Shown: one piece after another, positions 1 through 6,106 of the stretch | How positions within the stretch are numbered: position 1 is the first letter of the stretch | Layout of the letters: each line of letters opens with the position of its first letter | Source of the DNA: Bacteroidota bacterium | GTDB taxonomy: Bacteria > Bacteroidota > Bacteroidia > Bacteroidales > UBA12481 | DNA: 11,786 nucleotides | Direction of reading: 5' to 3' | Assembly (NCBI GenBank): GCA_030592205.1 | Contig: JAUVKA010000068.1 | Span: 1 to 11,786, forward strand | The notes under the pieces: model-generated | What the model was told of the DNA's origin: nothing | Seen by the model: the letters and a program-made list of their open reading frames with translations, nothing else | The model's database searches: none | Translations under genes and position numbers: made by a program

Positions 1-836
1 AACTCCATTGTAATTCTTGTATGACCACCCTGCCGCCATTTTTCACGCCGCTCCACTTCATAACCCGTATCTGACTCAGCACCCCATTCAGGACTTCCAC
101 AACCAAAGCCCGGGCTGCGGCCCGGCATATAAAGTGGAATATGAATTAATAAAAGCATAGGGATACCACTTTCCACTTGAGTTCTAAAAAATTCAAGTTG
201 CTCAGGTAAAACTTCGTAAGTGGAATTATCAATACAAACAAAGCGTATCCCATTAAAATCATAAGCTGCATAAAGAGCCTGATTACCCTGATACATCACT
301 TTCAGCCTTTTTGTCCAGGTATCACGAAGCTGCCTTGAACTCCCTTTCATTCCTTCATAATGCCAATCATGGTTGCCGGCAATATATGCGAAGGGTATTC
401 CTGTATCATTCAATTTCTGAAAAGCCCATTCAATCGCAGCTTCTGAGGGGAAATTAAATATATCTCCCGTGAGAGCAAGAAAATCAACAGCTTGCTCTTT
501 TGCAAGAACTAAAGTTTGTTCAAAGCTTTGCTCAGCAGATACTTCTTCTCCTGTATTAAAATGAACATTAGACTTATAGGCACGGCTCATCCGATCACTA
601 TATTCCTGAAAAGGCTCCCCTCGGTAGTCATCCATCGAAAGATGCGTATCCGCGATATGAAAAATCCGTAAAGGAGTAATTGATGCTCTTGTGAAAATAG
701 AGATCCTGCTCTTTTCGAGTGAGAAAACCCCTCTGGCACTTTTTATTTTTTTCCTCTCTGTATCAGCACTAAATGAGCTAAAACACAATCCTAGTCCTGC
801 TAAAGCTGTGGAATTGATAAAGCTGCGTCGTTTCAT
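1..836 (-). CDS. calcineurin-like metallophosphoesterase, C-terminus beyond window edge
   Basis: Secreted or periplasmic metal-dependent phosphoesterase of the calcineurin-like superfamily; the substrate cannot be told. Reading the minus strand from the ATG at 836 gives 278 residues with no stop, so the gene is cut by the window edge. Two-metal site motifs appear in the family order: D63-x-H65 (IADTHL), G124-D125 (TGDIFN), G154-N-H-D157 (AGNHDWH) and H232 (IHIPLY). The final GHxH motif expected in this family would lie outside the window. The N-terminus MKRRSFINS followed by a short Ala/Gly/Leu stretch resembles a twin-arginine export signal; a Cys at 18 is not in a proper lipobox. It starts 5 nt after the AbrB-like gene and is probably co-transcribed with it. 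The family call is firm; substrate and export route are inference. Confidence 0.88.
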   Translation of the reverse strand, partial: MKRRSFINSTALAGLGLCFSSFSADTERKKIKSARGVFSLEKSRISIFTRASITPLRIFHIADTHLSMDDYRGEPFQEYSDRMSRAYKSNVHFNTGEEVSAEQSFEQTLVLAKEQAVDFLALTGDIFNFPSEAAIEWAFQKLNDTGIPFAYIAGNHDWHYEGMKGSSRQLRDTWTKRLKVMYQGNQALYAAYDFNGIRFVCIDNSTYEVLPEQLEFFRTQVESGIPMLLLIHIPLYMPGRSPGFGCGSPEWGAESDTGYEVERREKWRQGGHTRITME

Positions 837-841
837 AATAC

Positions 842-1021
842 TCAACCCTTCCAATCCTTAATAATAATTCGGTCTCCGTACAATTTCACCTCCAACTTCT
901 GTTTAGAACGCCAACCTAGTTTCTTCACATACGCCATTGGCAGGGTTATACCATAACTGCCGCCTCCGGCCAATTTCGTTAAGCTTCGGATATTTTCCTC
1001 TCCGATTTTTCTTCTTGCCAT
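842..1021 (-). CDS. AbrB/SpoVT/MazE-type DNA-binding protein
   Basis: A 59-residue protein read from the ATG at 1021 to a TGA at 842-844. The core RSLTKLAGGGSYGITLP at about residues 12-28, followed by YVKKLGW and a beta strand RIIIKDW at the end, matches the swapped-hairpin AbrB/SpoVT fold used by MazE-like antitoxins and small transition-state regulators. Such proteins bind DNA as dimers and usually repress their own promoter. Four tandem palindrome-like 12-bp units begin 9 bp upstream of its start and are the likely binding sites. No MazF, PIN or other toxin gene follows; the next gene 5 nt downstream is a phosphoesterase, so it looks like an orphan antitoxin-like regulator or a local regulator of that enzyme. 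The ATG is chosen because the conserved core begins shortly after it. Confidence 0.8.
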   Translation of the reverse strand: MARRKIGEENIRSLTKLAGGGSYGITLPMAYVKKLGWRSKQKLEVKLYGDRIIIKDWKG

Positions 1022-1030
1022 GACAAATTA

Positions 1031-1078
1031 ATTATGTAATTTATTATGTATTTTATTACGTAATTTATTCAGTAATGT
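1031..1078. repeat. four tandem 12-bp palindrome-like units, candidate AbrB operator array
   Basis: Four consecutive 12-bp units: ATTATGTAATTT (1031-1042), ATTATGTATTTT (1043-1054), ATTACGTAATTT (1055-1066) and the weaker ATTCAGTAATGT (1067-1078). ATTACGTAAT in the third unit is a perfect palindrome, and the other units are one or a few changes away. They sit directly upstream of the divergent AbrB-type gene. Tandem symmetric sites next to the gene of a dimeric AbrB-family protein fit autorepression; that role is inference. Confidence 0.6.
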
Positions 1079-1138
1079 TACAATAGTTCATCGATTATCA
1101 AGAAATCTATGGATAAGTAGCGTGATTGTCATAGGCTA

Positions 1139-1176
1139 TTAGTAAATTTGTCAATAACCGTCAAGACAACTACTAA
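1139..1176 (+). promoter_or_regulatory. candidate promoter and operator of the defence cassette
   Basis: TAAATTTG at 1143-1150 fits the Bacteroidota -7 consensus TAnnTTTG; a proper -33 TTTG is not clear at the usual 19-21 nt spacing. The same stretch carries an imperfect inverted repeat: TTAGTAAATTTGTC (1139-1152) against GACAACTACTAA (1165-1176), whose reverse complement is TTAGTAGTTGTC. TTGTCA also recurs at 1126-1131 and 1148-1153, 22 bp apart. An operator overlapping the -7 box just ahead of an XRE gene would allow autorepression. The assignment is inference. Confidence 0.35.
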
Positions 1177-1187
1177 AAAGCCTCGAT

Positions 1188-1469
1188 ATGATAGGACAAA
1201 AAATAAGAGAACTGCGTGAGGAAAATGATTTTCTGCTCAGACAATTGGCTGCTAAAATGGATATAGATACTGCCCAACTCAGTAAGATGGAGCGAGGGGA
1301 GAGATCCTTTAAAAAGGAAGAGATCATTATGATAGCTGAAATTCTGAATGCAAATCAGGAAGAACTTTTAACATTGTGGCTGGCTGATAAAATTTATCAA
1401 ATTGTGAAGGGTGAAGAGCAAGTCATTGAGGCCCTAAAGATTGTTGAACACAAGTTACCCAAAGTATAA
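1188..1469 (+). CDS. XRE-family HTH regulator, first gene of the defence cassette
   Basis: A 93-residue protein with one HTH_3/XRE helix-turn-helix domain. The recognition region LLRQLAAKMDIDTAQLSKME spans about residues 16-35, followed by the RGERS turn typical of Cro/C-protein-like regulators. The C-terminal third (about 60-93) is helical and Leu/Lys/Glu rich, probably for dimerisation. Related small XRE proteins commonly sit in front of restriction-modification and methyltransferase operons and time expression of the enzymes, as C proteins do. Its TAA overlaps the helicase ATG by one base (TAATG), so the two are translationally coupled. A candidate operator lies immediately upstream. There is no clear Shine-Dalgarno, as usual in this phylum. 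Family call is firm; role as cassette controller is inferred from position. Confidence 0.88.
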   Translation: MIGQKIRELREENDFLLRQLAAKMDIDTAQLSKMERGERSFKKEEIIMIAEILNANQEELLTLWLADKIYQIVKGEEQVIEALKIVEHKLPKV

Positions 1470-4400
1470 TGGCTGATCAGTTCATAACAAACGAAAAACA
1501 ACTTCTATCTGAAGTAATGGATGGGATTTTCCCACATTCTGACAAATTATTTTTTCTTGTTGGTTTTTTCTATTTCTCAGGGTTTCAAGAGATCTACAAA
1601 AATCTTGACAATAAAAAATTGAAGATCCTTGTCGGATTAGATATTGAGAAAAACATAATTAATAAAGTCAAGGAAGTTGAATTGATTACCGAGGATAATA
1701 TTTCAAGGGGACAAGTTCGTTCGAATTTTAATACTTCATTGGTTCAGGTTTTTAATGAAACAGATTTTTTCGACACTCCTCAGAAAGAGGAAGCATTTAA
1801 AATATTTGTATCAAAAATCAAGGATGGTAGTTTAGAGATTCGTAAGACACTTAAGCCGAATCATGCTAAACTTTATCTTTTTGAACGAAGAACAGAATTT
1901 TCTGAAAACGGGACATATCCCGGGACTCTGATTACAGGCTCAAGTAACCTTACTGCATCCGGCCTGAGACATCAATATGAATTGAATGTCATATTAAGAA
2001 ACAAAACAGATTATAAAGAAGGCAGACGCATTTTCGATGAGCTCTGGCTAAATGCGGTGGTTATTGCTGATGAAAATCACATTACAGAGTTTGAAACAGA
2101 AGTAATTGAAAAGATATGGTTTGAGAAATTATACAAACCATATTATGTATTTATTCGGGTGTTACACGAATATTTTTCAATAGAGTATGATAAGAAAATT
2201 AAGCTACCTAATGAAATAACTAAAAACAAATTCATCAACCTAAAATACCAGGAAGACGCTATCAAACAAGCCTTGCATGCGTTGGAGAATCATAATGGTG
2301 TTATTATAGCAGATGTGGTAGGTCTGGGAAAAAGTGTCATTGCGTCCTCTGTTGCTCACAATATTAATCTACGCACAATCATTATTGCTCCCCCTCATCT
2401 GGTTAAACAGTGGGATGACGAATACCGTGATTTTTTCGATTTTAATGCAAAGGTGTTTAGCAGCGGCTCAATTGAAAAAGCTTTGAAGTACTTCAATGAA
2501 AACTACAATGGGGAAGAACGATTGATCATTGTTGACGAAGCCCACAAATACAGGAACGAGGAAACTAAAGACTACGGGGACCTTCATAAACTTTGCCAGG
2601 GGAACAAGGTCATGCTGCTTACAGCGACACCCTTTAATAATAAACCACACGACGTTTTCTCAATGATCAAGTTGTTCCAGATTCCTGCCAAATCAACTCT
2701 AAAAACAGTTAACAACCTGGGAGAAGCATTTACTAGATTAGTCAAGGAATATAAGCAATTGACAAAAGCACAAAAAAACAAACTCAAATCGACAGACGAA
2801 ATTAAGCTTGAACTGGAACGCATTGCTCAGCAGATCAGGGACATTATTGCCCCGCTTGTGATCAGACGTTCCCGAATTGATTTAAAAGAAATAGATGTTT
2901 ATAACGATGACATCAAAATTCAAGGTATCGAATTTTCAAAGGTTAATTCGCCTGTAATGACTGAATATCAACTTGGTAAGATAGAGCAACTGTATATTGA
3001 CACACTTGAATTAATATCGTCTGAAAATGAGAATAATTGTTTTAGAGGTACCAGATATAAGCCGGTAACATACCTGAAAAACATTAAAAAATATCAAGCT
3101 CACATTGAAGAAGAATTTGGAGACCTTAACTTGTTCAGGGAATCTCAAAACAACATCTCAAAATTCATGCGCCACTTGCTGGTAAGACGATTTGAAAGTT
3201 CAATTTTCGCTTTTAAATCCACCTTGGAGAACATGATTAATTCATCAAGGAATGTTTTAAGTTGGTACGAAAAAAGGGAAACAGTACCTATCTTCAAAAA
3301 AGGCAGTCTGCCAAACATTGAGGATTTCTACGACTCAAATACCGATGAGTTAACCAAAGAAGTAAAAGGAATAACATTCGATGAGCAAATTGCAAAGCTT
3401 TCTGTCAAAGGTCTGTTTGAAATTCCGGTGAAGGATATTAGTATTCGTTTTGAGAGAGATCTACAGAAAGACATCGAAATCCTTGAAGGCATTCAAAAAC
3501 GATGGTTTGAAAAAGGAATTGACAGTGATCCAAAATTAGATTCATTTAGTGAAATTCTTGAAAAGCAGATACAAAGTGAACCAAATCGAAAAATTGTAGT
3601 ATTCTCTGAGTTTGCCGATACAATCACTTATTTGTTTGACAAGCTGAAAACTAAACTCAGAGTGGTCAAGTACACTTCCAAAGAGGCAAACTCAAGGAAT
3701 AAAGAAATGCTTCGTTCAAATTTTGATGCCGGCTTAGCATCTGAACTTCAAACAAATGAATTTGATATTTTATTGGCCACTGATGCCATATCTGAAGGAT
3801 ACAATTTGCACAGGGCTGGAACCATATTTAATTATGATATCCCATATAATCCAACCAGAGTTATTCAGCGAGTTGGGCGAATAAATCGAATAAATAAGAA
3901 GGTTTTTGACACATTATACATTTTCAATTACTTTCCAACTGAAACCGGAGAATTTGAGACACGAACAAAAGAAATATCGACATTAAAAATTGCTATGATT
4001 CAGGCACTCTTTGGTGAAGACACCAGGATTCTAACCAATGATGAGGAACTAAAGTCATTTTTTAAAAAGCAATATGAAAAAGAAATCGCAAAATCAGAAC
4101 AACGATCTTGGGAAAACCCATATTTAAACCTTTATTACAGCTTGCAAAGTTCTAATTCATCAGCATATCAGGAAGCTTTGAAGATTCCATTAAGAACCAG
4201 AATTGCACGAACTGAAAAACAAGAAAAACAAGGAGTCCTGATATTTGGAAAAAAGGGGAATGATTTTGTTTTTCGGCTAGGGCATAGTGCGATGGATGTC
4301 AAACCACTGGCACCCCATGAAGCACTCTCATTATTTCAGGCTAAACCGACTGAATCAGCACAGAAAGTTTCTTCTGAATTTGGTCCCATTTATGATTCCG

Positions 4401-4714
4401 TAAAATCCTTGCTCTTTTTTAAAAATGGTCGAACACAAACTGAAAAATTGAAAAGTGAAGTGAAGAACAAAATCAATCTGGTTATCAAAGACATTCTGTT
4501 TTCGGATATTGATTATCTTAAAGATTTGTTGGCTGTAATTGAATTGGATTCACTGCCTAAACACTATATGCGTTTAATAAATAAAATCAAGGTTTCTGAG
4601 TTTGATCAGTTACCAGATGAGATAACACAACGTTACATCAGCACAATCTTGTCGACAGCAGCCAAGGTTGATGCCGGAACAGAGACATTAATTATTTCTG
4701 AAGAACTGATATGA
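1469..4714 (+). CDS. PLD-nuclease/SNF2-like helicase fusion protein
   Basis: A 1081-residue cytoplasmic protein predicted to move along DNA and possibly cut it. The N-terminal domain (about 1-200) carries a single phospholipase-D/nuclease half-site, H132-x-K134 (NHAKLYLF) followed by GSSNLT at 157-162, so a dimer would be needed for a full PLD-type active site. The superfamily 2 helicase core follows: motif I DVVGLGKS (282-289), motif II DEAH (356-359), motif III LTATP (384-388), motif IV VVFSEF (710-715), motif V LLATDAISEGYNL (768-780) and motif VI QRVGRINRI (800-808). A charged, largely helical insert of roughly 220 residues (about 465-690) separates the two RecA lobes. The last 250 residues match nothing I recognise. 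All ATPase motifs look intact. It overlaps the XRE gene by 1 nt and ends 1 nt before the ATPase gene. It resembles helicases of DISARM- and Hma-like defence loci; exact family not verified. Confidence 0.9.
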   Translation: MADQFITNEKQLLSEVMDGIFPHSDKLFFLVGFFYFSGFQEIYKNLDNKKLKILVGLDIEKNIINKVKEVELITEDNISRGQVRSNFNTSLVQVFNETDFFDTPQKEEAFKIFVSKIKDGSLEIRKTLKPNHAKLYLFERRTEFSENGTYPGTLITGSSNLTASGLRHQYELNVILRNKTDYKEGRRIFDELWLNAVVIADENHITEFETEVIEKIWFEKLYKPYYVFIRVLHEYFSIEYDKKIKLPNEITKNKFINLKYQEDAIKQALHALENHNGVIIADVVGLGKSVIASSVAHNINLRTIIIAPPHLVKQWDDEYRDFFDFNAKVFSSGSIEKALKYFNENYNGEERLIIVDEAHKYRNEETKDYGDLHKLCQGNKVMLLTATPFNNKPHDVFSMIKLFQIPAKSTLKTVNNLGEAFTRLVKEYKQLTKAQKNKLKSTDEIKLELERIAQQIRDIIAPLVIRRSRIDLKEIDVYNDDIKIQGIEFSKVNSPVMTEYQLGKIEQLYIDTLELISSENENNCFRGTRYKPVTYLKNIKKYQAHIEEEFGDLNLFRESQNNISKFMRHLLVRRFESSIFAFKSTLENMINSSRNVLSWYEKRETVPIFKKGSLPNIEDFYDSNTDELTKEVKGITFDEQIAKLSVKGLFEIPVKDISIRFERDLQKDIEILEGIQKRWFEKGIDSDPKLDSFSEILEKQIQSEPNRKIVVFSEFADTITYLFDKLKTKLRVVKYTSKEANSRNKEMLRSNFDAGLASELQTNEFDILLATDAISEGYNLHRAGTIFNYDIPYNPTRVIQRVGRINRINKKVFDTLYIFNYFPTETGEFETRTKEISTLKIAMIQALFGEDTRILTNDEELKSFFKKQYEKEIAKSEQRSWENPYLNLYYSLQSSNSSAYQEALKIPLRTRIARTEKQEKQGVLIFGKKGNDFVFRLGHSAMDVKPLAPHEALSLFQAKPTESAQKVSSEFGPIYDSVKSLLFFKNGRTQTEKLKSEVKNKINLVIKDILFSDIDYLKDLLAVIELDSLPKHYMRLINKIKVSEFDQLPDEITQRYISTILSTAAKVDAGTETLIISEELI

Positions 4715-4715
4715 G

Positions 4716-6101
4716 ATGTTAACTCCAGAAGAAATAAAAATTATTATTTCCTCCGGTGAGGGGTATAATGCTGAATTCAAAGTTCGTGTACCAAGTAAAA
4801 AACGAGAACTCACAGAAGAGATATGTGCATTTGCGAATGCAGCAGGAGGTGTATTGCTAATCGGCATTGACGATAATAATACAATTGTTGGTGTAACTAT
4901 TAGTAATGCTCAAAGATCAGCTATTCAAAACTCATTAAGTGAGATCTCACCAAATCTGCATTGCATATTAACGGAGGTGATGGTTGACGGGGTAAACGTA
5001 GGAGTTATTGAGGTTCCATCTGGCACACAAAAGCCATATACCTTATCTGGAGCTATTTATTTAAGACAAGGTCCAAATTCTCAAAAGATAGTTTCTACTG
5101 AACGAATGCGAGACTTCTTTCAACAGTCTGATCGGATTTATTTTGATGAAGGCGCTTGCGAAGAATTTATTGTTCACTCAGATTTGGATACTATTTTCTT
5201 TGAAGAATTCAGAATTAATGCAGGAATATCCAAAGGGGTAAGCCAGAAACAAATAATTAAGAATCTGAATCTAACCAACAAAGATGGATTTATTAAAAAG
5301 GGTGGTGTTTTATTCTTTGGTAAACAACCCGAAGTTTTTTTTGACAAAGCAGTTGTTCGATGTCTGGCTTTTGAGTTTAATAACAAAACAAGCATTATCG
5401 ACGACAAAGTGTTTGGGGGGCCTTTAATGCATCAATATCAACAAGCCATGCAATGGCTAAAGGGAAAATTGAATGTACGTTATGAAATTCATGGTGGGGG
5501 TCCACGAAAGGAGATATGGGAGATCCCCGAAACCGTTTTCAAAGAGGCCATTATCAATGCCTTAACGCACCGGGATTATTATGATAAAGGAGCCCGTATT
5601 ACTATTGAACTTTTCCCCGACAGGGTGGAAATCGTTAATCCAGGCGGATTAGTCAGTGCCATACCACCTGAAGAGTTCGGATTCCGTAGTCATAGTCGGA
5701 ATCCACTCTTATTCGGGCTATTTGAGCGCATGGATATGGTTGAGCAGGTTGGTTCCGGTATTGGTCGAATGAAAAATGAGATGGAAGCGTCTAAGCTTCC
5801 CGCACCTGAGTTTAAAACAAAAGGTATGTTTTCTGTTGTTCTTCATCGTATCAGTACAAAGAAAACTAGTAGAGAAACTAGTAGAGAAACTAGTAGAGAA
5901 ACTGGCAGAGAGTTAATTCTGCAACATATTTCCAAAGACAATACCATTACAGCTGCAACTTTGGCTGCAATAATTGGCATTACCGAAAAAGGTGTCAGAT
6001 ACCATCTTGACAAACTGAAGAAAGATGGAGTATTAAAACATATGGGACCCACCAAAGGTGGTCAATGGATAATAATAGATACAGAGGAACCTGTAAATTA
6101 G
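4716..6101 (+). CDS. AlbA_2 (Schlafen-type) DNA-binding / GHKL-like ATPase protein
   Basis: A 461-residue protein with three parts. Residues about 12-130 form a Schlafen AlbA_2 domain: NAEFKVR at 18-24, then EICAFANAAGGVLLIGIDD (35-53), with IYLRQG at 114-119. Residues about 270-375 match the HATPase_c_4 domain of AlbA_2 proteins: FKEAIINALTHRDYY (275-289), RVEIVNPGG (303-311) and the glycine loop GSGIGRM (346-352). A tandem TSRE linker (384-399) leads to a C-terminal winged helix (about 400-452, with TAATLAAIIGITEKGVRYHL). Family members are annotated either as transcriptional regulators or as ATP-binding proteins; inside a helicase-methylase cassette a sensor or ATPase subunit is more likely. 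The gene lies 1 nt after the helicase and 5 nt before the preferred methyltransferase start. Confidence 0.85.
   Translation: MLTPEEIKIIISSGEGYNAEFKVRVPSKKRELTEEICAFANAAGGVLLIGIDDNNTIVGVTISNAQRSAIQNSLSEISPNLHCILTEVMVDGVNVGVIEVPSGTQKPYTLSGAIYLRQGPNSQKIVSTERMRDFFQQSDRIYFDEGACEEFIVHSDLDTIFFEEFRINAGISKGVSQKQIIKNLNLTNKDGFIKKGGVLFFGKQPEVFFDKAVVRCLAFEFNNKTSIIDDKVFGGPLMHQYQQAMQWLKGKLNVRYEIHGGGPRKEIWEIPETVFKEAIINALTHRDYYDKGARITIELFPDRVEIVNPGGLVSAIPPEEFGFRSHSRNPLLFGLFERMDMVEQVGSGIGRMKNEMEASKLPAPEFKTKGMFSVVLHRISTKKTSRETSRETSRETGRELILQHISKDNTITAATLAAIIGITEKGVRYHLDKLKKDGVLKHMGPTKGGQWIIIDTEEPVN
5863..5910 (+). repeat. in-frame 12-bp tandem repeat encoding TSRE units
   Basis: Three identical copies of AAACTAGTAGAG (5863-5874, 5875-5886, 5887-5898) and a fourth diverged copy AAACTGGCAGAG (5899-5910). 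Each unit is four codons, so copy-number change keeps the frame. Together they encode TSRE, TSRE, TSRE, TGRE between the ATPase domain and the winged helix. The exact nucleotide identity of three units points to recent slippage or duplication. From memory, similar short charged repeats in the same linker are common in AlbA_2/HATPase_c_4 proteins. Confidence 0.9.
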
Positions 6102-6106
6102 CAAAT

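Noticed and set aside
1..836. A lipoprotein signal on the phosphoesterase
   Set aside because: The Cys at residue 18 is preceded by GLGL, which does not meet the lipobox rule of a small residue at -1. The RRSFI motif favours a Tat-like signal.
1031..1078. A CRISPR array
   Set aside because: Units are 12 bp, contiguous and without spacers, and no cas gene is present.
6065..6106. Methyltransferase start at the ATG at 6065
   Set aside because: It would overlap the ATPase gene by 37 nt and add 14 residues (MDNNRYRGTC...) that look like the ATPase tail in another frame. The ATG at 6107 gives a 5-nt gap in keeping with the other junctions.
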